From positions 1 to 64,000 of the forward strand of contig NZ_JBILQK010000004.1 in assembly GCF_044373315.1 (NCBI RefSeq): 64,000 nucleotides of DNA, read 5' to 3'. The position numbers were made by a program, and so were the translations under genes. Numbering within the stretch: position 1 is the first letter of the stretch; each line of letters begins with the position of its first letter. Below the pieces are notes generated by a model. That model did no database searches. It was not told the origin of the DNA and saw nothing but the letters and a program-made list of their open reading frames with translations. This document shows positions 25,080 through 34,101 of the stretch, one piece after another. The DNA is from JACDQM01 sp044373315 (GTDB lineage: Bacteria > Pseudomonadota > Gammaproteobacteria > Burkholderiales > Burkholderiaceae_C).

Positions 25080-26687
25080 GTGAACCTGCAAAACATTCGC
25101 ATCGGGCCACGGCTGGGACTGGCTTTCGGTTTGACGCTGCTGATCATGATCGTCGTCAGCAGCTTCGGCATCGTGACATTGCGGCACCTTGAGACTGAAG
25201 GCCGTGAAGCGGCCGAGACCGAAGCCAAACGCGCCGATCTCGCGCAGCAGTGGAGCGCAGGCATCCGCATCAACTGGATCCGCACCGAGGCCAGCCTCTA
25301 TGCTGAGGACGCGGCCTATCAGGCGGCCTTGCAAAAGGACATGACCGAGACCTCCAAGCAGATCAACGAAACGCTCAAGCTGCTGGAGTCGCTACAGGAC
25401 GACAAGGGCCGCCAGTTGCTCGCCGACGTCGCCAAAGCCCGCAAGGCCTACACCGAGAGCCGCAGCGCACTCTTGGCGCGCAAGCAAGCGGGTGAGGAGG
25501 TGACGCAAGAGCTCAACGAACAGCTGCGCCCGAAGGCCAATGTCTATCTGGCCTCGCTGGCAAAGGTGATCGAGCACAACCACGACATCGCCGCCATTGA
25601 GCAAGATGAACTCGTGGCCCAGGCCCGCCGGGCGGAATGGAGTCTAGGTATCGGCACCTTGCTGGCCGCGTCGATCGGCGTGACTTTGGCCTGGCTCATC
25701 ACCCGCTCGATCAGCCGTCCGCTGGACGAGGCGGTGCAGGTGGCGGAGGCGATCAGCCGGGGCTCGCTCGACCGCACGCTCACAAGCAAGGGCAAAGACG
25801 AAGTGGCCCGCCTGGTTCAGGCGCTGGCGACCATGCAGCAGACGCTGATCCGCATCGTTGGCGAGGTGCGCTCCGGCTCGGAAAGCGTGGCCACCGCATC
25901 GGCCCAGATCGCGATGGGTAACAACGACCTTTCAGCCCGCACTGAGGAACAGGCCAGCACGCTCGAAGAAACAGCCGCGTCGATGGAAGAACTCAGCTCC
26001 ACCGTGCGCCAGAACGCCGACAACGCCCGCCAGGCCAATCAACTGGCCCAAGGCGCCAGCAGCGTGGCCGCGCGCGGCGGCGACACGGTCAGCCAGGTGG
26101 TGCAGACCATGCAAGGTATCAGCGAAAGCTCGCGCCGCATTGGCGACATCATCGGTGTGATCGACGGCATCGCCTTCCAGACCAACATCCTGGCGCTGAA
26201 CGCGGCGGTGGAGGCGGCGCGGGCCGGCGAGCATGGCCGCGGCTTCGCGGTCGTCGCGTCGGAAGTGCGCAGCCTGGCCAGCCGCAGCGCCGAGGCGGCG
26301 CGCGAGATCAAGAGCCTGATCAGCGTCAGCGTCGAACGCGTTGAGTGGGGCACGGGCCTAGTCGACCAAGCCGGCGTGACGATGCAGGAGATCGTCACTG
26401 CGATCCAGCGCGTCACCGACATCATGGGTGAAATCAGCACCGCCAGCGACGAGCAGGCCTCCGGCGTGACCCAGGTCAGCGAGGCGGTCACCACGATGGA
26501 ACGCACCACGCAGCAGAACGCAGCGCTGGTGGAGCAAAGCGCCGCCGCCGCCGAAAGCCTGAAAACGCAGGCCCAACAGCTGGTCGACACCGTGGCCTTC
26601 TTCAAGCTCGCACGCAGCAGCGGCCATTCGCGCCCGCAGCGCCTGCAGCCGGCCACCGCCGAGCGCACGCCGATCGCAGTCGCCTAA
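25080..26687 (+). CDS. Methyl-accepting chemotaxis protein (4HB type)
   Basis: This 535-residue chemoreceptor has a membrane helix at the N-terminus (LAFGLTLLIMIVVSSFG), a four-helix-bundle periplasmic sensor, a second membrane helix near 190 and a HAMP domain. The cytoplasmic signalling bundle has the hairpin tip IDGIAFQTNILALNAAVEAA. GTG 25080 is preferred because GGAGGG lies 7 nt upstream. An in-frame GTG at 25056 also exists. No C-terminal CheR-binding pentapeptide is present. The 150 bp before it is AT-rich compared with its surroundings and probably contains the promoter. Confidence 0.93.
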   Translation: MNLQNIRIGPRLGLAFGLTLLIMIVVSSFGIVTLRHLETEGREAAETEAKRADLAQQWSAGIRINWIRTEASLYAEDAAYQAALQKDMTETSKQINETLKLLESLQDDKGRQLLADVAKARKAYTESRSALLARKQAGEEVTQELNEQLRPKANVYLASLAKVIEHNHDIAAIEQDELVAQARRAEWSLGIGTLLAASIGVTLAWLITRSISRPLDEAVQVAEAISRGSLDRTLTSKGKDEVARLVQALATMQQTLIRIVGEVRSGSESVATASAQIAMGNNDLSARTEEQASTLEETAASMEELSSTVRQNADNARQANQLAQGASSVAARGGDTVSQVVQTMQGISESSRRIGDIIGVIDGIAFQTNILALNAAVEAARAGEHGRGFAVVASEVRSLASRSAEAAREIKSLISVSVERVEWGTGLVDQAGVTMQEIVTAIQRVTDIMGEISTASDEQASGVTQVSEAVTTMERTTQQNAALVEQSAAAAESLKTQAQQLVDTVAFFKLARSSGHSRPQRLQPATAERTPIAVA

Positions 26688-26912
26688 CCCGCTCCAAAAA
26701 CAAGTTAGCTGCCAGCTGGCTGCCTCACCATACCCGCCGCCAGCCACAAGCCTGCGCCCACAGTCAGGAAACCAATTGCTGCGCCTTGCGCACCCGTACC
26801 CGCATTAACGCACCAACCAGTTGCCGTGGCGCGGCGGGCAATGATGACGGGGCCCGCTGCCAAGGCCTGAGCGCGGCGCCAAGACGCAGCCCTGCAGGGT
26901 CGGGCCGCGAAC

Positions 26913-26945
26913 AAAAAAAGCCCGGGGGTTTCAAAGCCCCGGGCT
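26913..26945 (-). terminator. Rho-independent terminator
   Basis: On the minus strand AGCCCGGGG pairs perfectly with CCCCGGGCT around CTTTGAAAC and is followed at once by seven T. It is the clearest intrinsic terminator in the window. It would end transcripts of the MBL-hydrolase gene (stop at 27118) or a separate small RNA starting just upstream. Confidence 0.88.
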
Positions 26946-26991
26946 GAATCCACTCTTTTGGGCAGTGGAGGAGACAACTGGTCCAACAATG
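26913..26991 (-). ncRNA. Candidate small RNA with anti-Shine-Dalgarno-like stretch
   Basis: From a start near 26991, predicted from the sigma54 site, to the T tract, the minus strand gives an RNA of about 80 nt. It has an unpaired 5' part with TTGTCTCCTCC, complementary to a ribosome-binding site. A small hairpin follows (TCCACT pairing with AGTGGA around GCCCAAAAG), then the strong terminator hairpin. No open reading frame of note lies inside. The layout of leader, hairpin and terminator is that of a trans-acting sRNA. It could equally be the 3' end of the MBL mRNA. Confidence 0.4.
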
Positions 26992-27001
26992 CTCTTGTAT
27001 G

Positions 27002-27017
27002 AGCAGCTTTCGTGCCA
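27002..27017 (-). promoter_or_regulatory. Sigma54 (RpoN)-type promoter candidate
   Basis: On the minus strand the sequence TGGCACGAAAGCTGCT matches the RpoN consensus TGGCACG-N4-TTGCT at all but one position. The invariant GG (27016-27015) and GC (27004-27003) are separated by exactly 10 nt. The expected start is about 12 nt further, near 26991. It lies in the 3' flank of the MBL gene and points at the hairpin and terminator, not at a protein gene. Confidence 0.55.
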
Positions 27018-27117
27018 GCTTTTGCCCCCCGCTGCGCGGCTGAATTGCCTCAGGCTGGTGCACCAGCGACCAATCTGCGTGCGCCGCTGCGCCGACAAGG
27101 CACAAAGGCGCCAGCGC

Positions 27118-28593
27118 TCAGAAGCGCGACTTCAGCTTGCGCAGCTGCCAACTGTGGTCGGCCTCATTGAGCGTCGCGCACAGAATGGTCTCGCCATCGG
27201 TGCGGATGTTTACCAGGCCGTAGATCAGGCCCGCCACCACCAGCGTAGATCCCATCGAACGCTCCACCTTGCTGGGGTTCAGGTCGCCAGGCTTGGTGAC
27301 CGAAGCCTCGACGCGCAGCGCAGCCAGGTCGGCGCCTTCGTGCACATGGCCATCGGGCGCGCGCAGGCGCAGCGGCCGGCCGAGCTGGATACTGCGGGCG
27401 ATCTCGGTCGAGTAGATCAGCGGCGTCAGCAGCTTGTCGCCCTCGACCTGCAGATGGCCGGTGGTGGCGCTGGCGGCCACGATGGCGGGCCGTGGATGGT
27501 CGTGCCCCTCGCTGTCGCCCGAGGAGATCACTGTCACCGCCGGCCGCATCGCCGCCAGGAACTCATAGCTGACATCGTCGCTGCCGTGGTGGCAGGCCTT
27601 GGCCACATCGCACTGGAATTCCATGCGTGCGCCCACATAGTCGTCCAGCAGCGCGCGCTGGCTCTCGGTGTTCAGATCGCCGGTCAGCAGGATGCGTGAG
27701 CGGCCGTAGTCCAGACGCAGCAGCACGCTGTTGCCATTGGTGTTCTTGCTGGCCGCGCTGCCGAAGCTGCGCAAGGCCGGCTTGCCTTCGACCTGCCGCT
27801 CCACCGGCGCCAGCACGCGCACCGCCACGCCGCCATCAGCACCGTCGAAGCCGGGCAGGAACTGGTCCTTATGGCTGAGCCGGCGCAGCGGCGTTGGCGT
27901 GCCGGCCGCGGTCCGGGCCTTGCACGCATGGCCCATGAAATCGGCCCACTCGCCCTGCAGGCGCGGCTGGGCTTCGGGCTTGAGCGACGCCATGATGGCG
28001 GTCCGTGCACCCATCAGCTGGGTCAGCCATTTCTTGTCGGTCGAGGTGCTGCCAAGCCAGCGCTGCTTGGTGGCAGGGTTGACCCACCAGCCCACACCTG
28101 CGTGATAGAAGGCCTCGACCTGCACCGCCTTGGCATCCAGCTCATCGGTCTGCGCCACGTCCAGAAGATCAGCCAGGCCGCCGTAATGGTCAGCATCGCA
28201 GTGCGAGGCGATCATCGCGTCCAGCTTGATCGTCTCCAGCCCATAGTCCTTGACGAACTTCCAGTCCACGAAGTCGGCGGCGTTCTTGCCGCTGGGCTGG
28301 GCCGAGCGCTTGTAGCCGCCGTCGATCATCAGATGGCGCCTATCGGGCGTGCGAACCAGGATGCCATCGCCCTGGCCGACATCGATGATGTAGACCTCGA
28401 GTAGCGAGGTGTCGCCCAACGCCTTGTTGTCCACCCAGCCTGTCTTGCCACGCGCCCGCACCTTGGAGCGCGCCGCGCCGGGCTCCAGCAGCTGGGCCTG
28501 ATCGCCCCACAGCAGTTCGAGGCGCAGCTTGCTGCCGGTGTCGGCCGCATACAGCGGCGCGGTGTCAGTGGCAATGTACTTGATCGTGGCCAT
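27118..28593 (-). CDS. SH3-like plus metallo-beta-lactamase-fold hydrolase (ComEC/Rec2-like)
   Basis: This 491-residue protein has no signal peptide. The first 60 residues look like a bacterial SH3 domain (TAPLYAADTGSKLRLELLWG and KTGWVDNKAL). A metallo-beta-lactamase domain follows, with IDVGQGDGILV, the metal motif HCDADH at 131-136 (first His of HxHxDH replaced by the pattern HxDxDH), ILLTGDLN and KACHHGSDDVS. These are the marks of ComEC/Rec2-type hydrolases, which act on nucleic acid or nucleotides, but there are no ComEC membrane segments. The role is unknown; a soluble DNase- or phosphodiesterase-like function is plausible. Confidence 0.85.
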   Translation of the reverse strand: MATIKYIATDTAPLYAADTGSKLRLELLWGDQAQLLEPGAARSKVRARGKTGWVDNKALGDTSLLEVYIIDVGQGDGILVRTPDRRHLMIDGGYKRSAQPSGKNAADFVDWKFVKDYGLETIKLDAMIASHCDADHYGGLADLLDVAQTDELDAKAVQVEAFYHAGVGWWVNPATKQRWLGSTSTDKKWLTQLMGARTAIMASLKPEAQPRLQGEWADFMGHACKARTAAGTPTPLRRLSHKDQFLPGFDGADGGVAVRVLAPVERQVEGKPALRSFGSAASKNTNGNSVLLRLDYGRSRILLTGDLNTESQRALLDDYVGARMEFQCDVAKACHHGSDDVSYEFLAAMRPAVTVISSGDSEGHDHPRPAIVAASATTGHLQVEGDKLLTPLIYSTEIARSIQLGRPLRLRAPDGHVHEGADLAALRVEASVTKPGDLNPSKVERSMGSTLVVAGLIYGLVNIRTDGETILCATLNEADHSWQLRKLKSRF

Positions 28594-28658
28594 GATGGAC
28601 TCCTTGTCCCTGCGCCGAGAACCTCACACATGCCTGCCGCGGCGCAGACGCCCGGCCC

Positions 28659-30221
28659 TCAGACCTTGAAGACGTGCACCGCCAGGGCCAGGCGGCCAGC
28701 CTGGTCCTTGAGCTGCTCGCTGGAGGCCGCCATCTCCTCCACCAAGGCCGCATTCTGCTGGGCCACGCGGTCCATCTCCTGCAGCTGCAGCTGCAGCTCA
28801 TCGATGTCGTGCCCATCCTGGCCGGCGCTGCTATCGAGCCTGAGCATCAGACTGCTGAGTTGCTCGATCTCGGCCACCATCTGCTGCAAGGTCAGGCCGG
28901 TGGCTTCAACCTGGGCTGTGCCCGACTCGGTGCGACCGGTGGTCTCGGCAATCAGGGACTTGATCTCACGCGCGGCATCCGCCGCACGCTGGGCCAGCAC
29001 GCGGACTTCGGCCGCCACCACGGCAAAGCCACGGCCCGCCTCGCCAGCCCTGGCCGCCTCGACGGCCGCATTGAGGGCCAGGATATTGGTCTGGAAGGCA
29101 ATGCCGTCGATCGCGCCGGTGATGTCGGCAATGCGTCGCGTCGCGACGTTGATGCCTTGCATCGCTTCGACAGTCCGGGCCATCTGGGCGCCCACCTTCT
29201 CGGCCACCACATACGTGCCCTGCGCCAGCTCGCGCGCCTCGCCAGCATGGACGATGCGCTGCTGAAGACGCCCCATCACCTCGGACAGGCGCGCCGTTGC
29301 ACGCTGGGTGGTCGCTGCGGTTTCCTCAGTGCGGCTGGACAGATCGAGATTGCCTTGGGCGATCTGCCCTGAGGCGGCATGCAGCTCGTCCACATTGCAG
29401 CGCACTTCCCGCACCATGCCGGCCAGCCCCTGCTGCATGGTCTGCATGAAGGCCATGACGCTCATCTGATCGCCGCTTGCGACGGCCACCGGTCGGTTCA
29501 ACGCACCGCGGGCGATGCCTTGCACCACCTCGCGCACCGCGCCGGGCTCAGCCCCCAGGGAACGCATGATGCGGCTGCTAATCACGGCCGCGAATAGGCA
29601 GCCGATCAGGCAGGCCACCGCAAGGCCCAGCCAGGCCAGGCCGCTGGCTTGGGCATGCCGCCGCTGGCTTTGCTGGTACTCCTTGGCTGCCACCTCGAGC
29701 TGTACCGCCACCAGGGCATTGAGCTTGTCGCTCAGCGGGTCCACTGCCTGGTAAAGCTCGTCCCTGGCCACGCGGTCGAGTGCCGCTTCATCCTGAGTCG
29801 CGATGGTATCGCGCAGCTGGTTTCGCAAACGGTCCACGCGCGCCATCAGCGGCTGGATCTCAGCGACCAGCCGACGCTCTTCATCGACCAGCACTGTCTG
29901 CAGGTAGGCGCCCCACTCCCGCGCCACCACCGAGGCGGATTCATCGACCAATCGGCGCGCCGTAGCGGCATCCATGCTGCCCATGCGCAGCTTGTGCGTG
30001 GTGTCCACCAGATTGACTGCATACATGTCAGCCACCTGCTTGAGTTGCTGCAGCGGCACGACACGGTCGTCGTAGACCGTTCTCAAGGACTCATTGGCCT
30101 TCTCAAGCATCCGCATGCCGGAGATGGCCAACAGCGCCATCAGCGCGCATTGCAGAAGCGCCAGAAGGATCAGGCGTGCACGAACGGTGGGAACGCGCGC
30201 AAGAACTGCATCGATCACCAT
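28659..30221 (-). CDS. Methyl-accepting chemotaxis protein
   Basis: This 520-residue chemoreceptor has TM1 at about residues 17-37, a long four-helix sensor domain with many charged residues, and TM2 near 195-215. The signalling bundle has the conserved tip IDGIAFQTNILALNAAVEAA. HAMP is weak or degenerate. The tail ends in VHVFKV without a CheR-tether pentapeptide. No che genes are nearby. It lies 65 bp upstream of the MBL gene on the same strand. The ligand is unknown. Confidence 0.93.
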   Translation of the reverse strand: MVIDAVLARVPTVRARLILLALLQCALMALLAISGMRMLEKANESLRTVYDDRVVPLQQLKQVADMYAVNLVDTTHKLRMGSMDAATARRLVDESASVVAREWGAYLQTVLVDEERRLVAEIQPLMARVDRLRNQLRDTIATQDEAALDRVARDELYQAVDPLSDKLNALVAVQLEVAAKEYQQSQRRHAQASGLAWLGLAVACLIGCLFAAVISSRIMRSLGAEPGAVREVVQGIARGALNRPVAVASGDQMSVMAFMQTMQQGLAGMVREVRCNVDELHAASGQIAQGNLDLSSRTEETAATTQRATARLSEVMGRLQQRIVHAGEARELAQGTYVVAEKVGAQMARTVEAMQGINVATRRIADITGAIDGIAFQTNILALNAAVEAARAGEAGRGFAVVAAEVRVLAQRAADAAREIKSLIAETTGRTESGTAQVEATGLTLQQMVAEIEQLSSLMLRLDSSAGQDGHDIDELQLQLQEMDRVAQQNAALVEEMAASSEQLKDQAGRLALAVHVFKV

Positions 30222-30395
30222 GACAACACTCCCCTGAAGAGCCTGGCCGGCAGCACATCTGCGATGCTGTTGGATCCGGCGATGTGCACGGACTCTATTC
30301 GCTAGTCGAGCCTAGGTAAAGCGGCAACTGCACCGGACTTCAGGCTCAGACCTGCGATTCCGCTTCAGGGTTGGCGCCGAGGAGCGCCGGGGTCT

Positions 30396-32801
30396 TCAGG
30401 GCCGCAGCTGCAGCGTGCTGCGGGTCGCCGCCGCCACATCCGGCTCGGACAGGTACTGACGGCGGTAGCGGCCTTCGGCGTGCGCCTCTGCCTGGTCGCG
30501 GTAGTGCGCGTCGCCCCAGACGCCGCTCTGGCCTACCGGGTTGCTGCCCAGGGCGCGAGCGGGGTCAGAGAAATCGATCACGCGGCGCGTCGACGGCCCG
30601 TACACCACGGTCCAGGGCGCCGGACCTGGCATCTGGGCCATATTGTTCGGCACCTCATGGCTGCCGGGCACCGGCAATGGCCCCACGTTGAACAGCTTGT
30701 CCAGCGGCGCCTGCCTGCCGAGCGGATGCTGATGCGTCAGCGTGTGCGCGCGCGCCCAAGCCCAGCTCTGGCTGTCCGCGCCCAGCAGCTGACGCAGATG
30801 GGCCAGCGTGGCGCCCCAGGCCGCCTTGACGATGTCGTCGCGACTCTCGCGCTCCGGCGTGCGGCGGTCATCCCACCACGGTGAGCCGGCATCGGCCATC
30901 AGGCGCGGCAGGGCATGGTCCAGCACGCGGGTGCGGCGCAAGTTCTCGAAATGGGTCTCGCCCAACTCATCCGCCATGGCAGCACGCACCAGCTCCCAGC
31001 GCAGCTGGTTGAACAGCGTGGCGGCGACCGAATCCAGCGGGTGATCACCGCGCCAGCTGGCCAGCAACTCGACCAGGCTCTTCTGCTCGGCATCGCTGCC
31101 GGCCGACGCACGCAGAGCCGGCAGCAGCGGCGCCAGCACGCGCGGGCCGTAGCCGGTCTGCACATCCAGCTGCACGGCCTGGTTGTCGGCCTGGGTCCAG
31201 CGCTTGGCAGGATCGCGCAGCAACTCGTCCAGCCGCTGCGCCCGGTCCCACAGGTTGTAGTAGCCCGGGATGTCGCTGACGCCAGCAGGCTGGTGGTTGG
31301 CCGACATGATGTAGCCGCGCGCCGGGTTCTCTTCCTGCGGATTGGCCTCAAACGGCAGGAAGCCCGGCTTATCACCCTCACCTTTGGCACCATCGAGCAT
31401 GAAGCTCGGATTCACGCCCGCCGGCCGCTGGGGCAGCTTGGCCGCCGCCCACCAGCCGATATCGCCGGCCGCGCTGGCCCACATCACGTTCAGGCCGGGT
31501 GAGTGGATTTTGCTGGCCGCCGTGCGGGCCTTGGCCAGTGTGTCGGCGCGGTTGAGCTCGTAGAAGGCCTCCAGCACCGGGTTCTCGGTTTCCAGGAAGG
31601 CCCACCACAAGGCGACTGGCCGCTGGCCGGCGCTGTCCTTGAGCATGCGGTTGATGATGGGGCCATGCGGCGAGCGCTGCAGCTTCAGCGTCACGGCCGG
31701 CTTGCCCTTGACCGCAATGAGCTCCTCACGCGTCTGCAGCTTCACCCACTGGCCTTTGTGCATCACCTCGTCCGGGTTGGCGGGGTTCACCGTCTCGACC
31801 ACCAGATCGATGTCGTCGTTCTGGAACATCGTCAGGCTCCAGCCGAAGCTGGCGTTGTGGCCCAGCAGCGCGGTGGGGTTGAGCGCCTGGTGGTGGCCAT
31901 AAAGCTCGAAGCCCGGCGCCTTCAGATGCGCCTCCCACCAGACCGCTGGCAGGGAAAAGGCGATATGCGGATCGCCGGCCAGCAGTGGCTTGCCCGAGGC
32001 GCTGCGCGCGCCCGAGATCAGCCAGGCATTGCTGCCCTCATAGGCCGGAACGCCGGCGGCCTCCAGCGCCTGCTGGCTGAGCCGCGCCACGCGGCCCAGT
32101 TCCTGCCATTCAGCAGCGGCCAGTTGCGGGGCCTGGCGCACCGCACCTTCAGGCCGCCAGTCCAGGTCGAAGATCTTCAGATAGTCCGCGCCCAGCTGAT
32201 CGCGCACCTGGCTCAGCACGGGTTCGGTGCGGAAGGCGGCGGCAAAGCTGTAGGCCAGGTAGCCGGCCACACTGACTGTGTCGGCCGGCGTGAAGGGGCG
32301 CTTCGGGATGCCCAACAGCTCGAACTCCAGCGGCGCCGGGCGGCTGGCCTGGTACTGGTTGATGCCGTCCAGATAGGCCATCAAGGCCTTCTTGGCCGGC
32401 GTGTCGACGCGGGCGAACTCGCGCGCCGCATAGGCATCCGCATGCGCGCGGATGCCCAGCGTGCGGAACAGCTGGTCGGTCTCGACCAGCTTCTCGCCCA
32501 GCACCTCTGCCAGCTCGCCGCGCGAAAGCCGGCGCACCATCTCCATTTGGAACAGCCGGTCCTGCGCATGGGCATAGCCGAGCGCCCGGTACAGGTCGCC
32601 CTCATTGGCGGCCGTGATATGGGGCACGCCGAACTCGTCGTAGCGCAGCGTCGCCGGCGCGCTAAGGCCCGTCAGCTGCAGCTCGCCGCTGCGCTGCGGC
32701 AGCTTGGCGCGCAGATGCCAGGTGGCGCCAGCCAGGCCGACAAGGAGCAATGCCAGCAGCGCCCAGCCCGTGGTCTTCCAGATCTTCTTATTTTTCTTCA
32801 T
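30396..32801 (-). CDS. Penicillin acylase family N-terminal nucleophile hydrolase
   Basis: This 801-residue precursor is anchored or exported by an N-terminal hydrophobic helix (TTGWALLALLLVGLAGATW). The proenzyme cleavage site is EGSNAW, where Ser257 becomes the free N-terminal nucleophile of the beta chain. Family blocks RYDEFGVPHITAANEGDLYRAL and HNASFGWSLTMFQNDDIDL are present. Members include penicillin G acylases, PvdQ and AHL acylases; the substrate cannot be set from sequence. ATG 32801 follows a basic start (MKKNKKIWK), and the longer frame to 32927 lacks a signal. The gene stands alone. Confidence 0.92.
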   Translation of the reverse strand: MKKNKKIWKTTGWALLALLLVGLAGATWHLRAKLPQRSGELQLTGLSAPATLRYDEFGVPHITAANEGDLYRALGYAHAQDRLFQMEMVRRLSRGELAEVLGEKLVETDQLFRTLGIRAHADAYAAREFARVDTPAKKALMAYLDGINQYQASRPAPLEFELLGIPKRPFTPADTVSVAGYLAYSFAAAFRTEPVLSQVRDQLGADYLKIFDLDWRPEGAVRQAPQLAAAEWQELGRVARLSQQALEAAGVPAYEGSNAWLISGARSASGKPLLAGDPHIAFSLPAVWWEAHLKAPGFELYGHHQALNPTALLGHNASFGWSLTMFQNDDIDLVVETVNPANPDEVMHKGQWVKLQTREELIAVKGKPAVTLKLQRSPHGPIINRMLKDSAGQRPVALWWAFLETENPVLEAFYELNRADTLAKARTAASKIHSPGLNVMWASAAGDIGWWAAAKLPQRPAGVNPSFMLDGAKGEGDKPGFLPFEANPQEENPARGYIMSANHQPAGVSDIPGYYNLWDRAQRLDELLRDPAKRWTQADNQAVQLDVQTGYGPRVLAPLLPALRASAGSDAEQKSLVELLASWRGDHPLDSVAATLFNQLRWELVRAAMADELGETHFENLRRTRVLDHALPRLMADAGSPWWDDRRTPERESRDDIVKAAWGATLAHLRQLLGADSQSWAWARAHTLTHQHPLGRQAPLDKLFNVGPLPVPGSHEVPNNMAQMPGPAPWTVVYGPSTRRVIDFSDPARALGSNPVGQSGVWGDAHYRDQAEAHAEGRYRRQYLSEPDVAAATRSTLQLRP

Positions 32802-32950
32802 CAGCGCTTGTCTCCGTTCTATGCGCTGATTGCAGCACAGCGGCGCCGCTCTGCCAGCCGGTATTGGCCCGCAGAGAGCCAGGCCTTGAGCAATGCGCTG
32901 ACAATCAGCGCACCGTTGAGTATTCAACCAAAGCAGGAGCTGCCTGACCT

Positions 32951-33325
32951 ATGGCCATCTCATGGATGACCGCGCTGAAACTGATCCCCTGGGCGGACGT
33001 GATCGAGGCAACGCCAGCCCTTGTCAAGGGCGCACGCAGCCTTCTCAAGCGCACCCAGAAGGAAGCGGCTGAAGCGGCCGAACCCGCAGCGCCCCCCTCC
33101 TCCCTGCCTGAGGCGCTGACGCGCGTGCAGCACCTGGAGTCGGAGCTGGCCCAGCTGACGCAGGCCCAGGCCGAGAGCGCAGCGCTGCTGGAATCGCTAG
33201 CCGAGCAGCAGGCGCGTCTGGTGGAAGCCGTGCAAACGCTGAAGCTGCGCAGCCGCCTGCTGACGGCTGGCCTGGCCTTGGCCCTGGTGCTGGCCGTGCC
33301 GGCGCTGTGGTTGGCGAGCCGCTGA
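32951..33325 (+). CDS. Hypothetical coiled-coil protein with C-terminal membrane anchor
   Basis: This 124-residue protein has a basic N-terminal region, a heptad-rich stretch (about 50-95, LTRVQHLESELAQLTQAQAE, then further Leu/Glu repeats) predicted as coiled coil, and one membrane helix at the end (LLTAGLALALVLAVPALWLA). The topology fits a tail-anchored inner-membrane protein. I do not recognise a family. It is divergent from the acylase and convergent with the receiver gene. Confidence 0.7.
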   Translation: MAISWMTALKLIPWADVIEATPALVKGARSLLKRTQKEAAEAAEPAAPPSSLPEALTRVQHLESELAQLTQAQAESAALLESLAEQQARLVEAVQTLKLRSRLLTAGLALALVLAVPALWLASR

Positions 33326-33335
33326 AAGAAAACCG

Positions 33336-33350
33336 AAGCCCGGCGGGCTT
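33336..33350 (-). terminator. Intrinsic terminator between convergent genes
   Basis: AAGCCC-GGC-GGGCTT forms a short GC stem in the 25 bp between the convergent stops. Read on the minus strand it is followed by CGGTTTTCTTTC, so it best serves the receiver gene; on the plus strand only TTTC follows. Confidence 0.55.
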
Positions 33351-33980
33351 TCAGGCCTTGGCCGTAGCCGTTGCCTGGTGCAGCATGGCTAGGGCTTCGA
33401 CGCGCTTGAGCAGCTCGCGGTCGTTCCAGGGCTTCTTGAACAGGCCGTACAGGCCCTGGATCTCATGCACGCGGGCATGCAACTCGTCGTGGCCGGTGAT
33501 CGCGATGATGGGCAGGTCTTCGGTTTCCAGGCTGCCCTGCACGGCGGCGATCAGCTCGAAACCGTCCTTGTTGGGCATCTCCAGATCCGTGACCAGCACA
33601 TCGAAGCGCGCCTGGGCCAGCTGCTCCAGCGCCTCGACGCCGTCCTTGGCCAGCGTGACACGGTAGCCGGCGCCTGCAAACAACTTGCCCAGCTTGGCAC
33701 GAGCCACGGCGGAGTCGTCCACCAGCAGCACCGAAGCAGGAGCGGCGGGCTGGGTGGGCTGGGTGGGCTGTGCCGGGCTGGCCGGCACAGGCGTGCTGGC
33801 CGCACGTTGCAGCGCCACCGGTGGCTGGCTGGGCAGATCGGAATCGGCAGGCGGCTGCGACAGGCGATCGGCCTCGTCGCCGCGACGGCTGCTGATGAAG
33901 AGCACGACGATGGCCAGCGGCACTGCAATCAGCAGCGGCAGCAGGTAGTGGTTCAGCATCTCGGGCAATTCGAAGGGCAT
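33351..33980 (-). CDS. Membrane-tethered response-regulator receiver protein
   Basis: This 209-residue protein has one N-terminal membrane helix (LLPLLIAVPLAIVVLFIS, 13-30). A Pro/Gln/Ala-rich linker follows, with PTQPTQP repeats (about 35-82), then a receiver domain from 83 to the end. Acidic D88/D89, phospho-acceptor D132 (in VTDLEMP), the conserved Thr in IIAITGH and Lys in FKKPW are all present, so it should be phosphorylatable. There is no output domain. Anchoring a lone receiver in the membrane is unusual; it may localise a signal or act as a phosphate sink. No kinase gene is adjacent. Confidence 0.85.
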   Translation of the reverse strand: MPFELPEMLNHYLLPLLIAVPLAIVVLFISSRRGDEADRLSQPPADSDLPSQPPVALQRAASTPVPASPAQPTQPTQPAAPASVLLVDDSAVARAKLGKLFAGAGYRVTLAKDGVEALEQLAQARFDVLVTDLEMPNKDGFELIAAVQGSLETEDLPIIAITGHDELHARVHEIQGLYGLFKKPWNDRELLKRVEALAMLHQATATAKA

Positions 33981-34101
33981 GGCATCGTCCTCAGCACATC
34001 GGCCGCCTGGCCGAGGCGAGCCAATCTACCACCACAGACCGGGCCGCAATCGAGGAAATGCGTGATCAAGACCCTGTTTGTGGCAAGTCTCCCAACCGGA
34101 C

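Larger units (their letters stand above)
26688..27117. other. 430-bp gap: candidate sigma54 promoter, small RNA and terminator
   Basis: No protein gene is supported here. The minus strand carries a near-consensus sigma54 site, a hairpin and an intrinsic terminator (separate entries). The left 220 bp (26688-26910) is GC-rich with no clear feature. A plus-strand frame beginning at 26965 has GGAGGAG too far from its ATG and runs antisense to the MBL gene, so it is not called. Confidence 0.5.

Noticed and set aside
26965..27699. Plus-strand frame with GGAGGAG upstream
   Set aside because: The Shine-Dalgarno-like stretch is about 15 nt from the ATG and the frame runs antisense through the MBL gene. 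It is more likely part of the small-RNA leader on the other strand.
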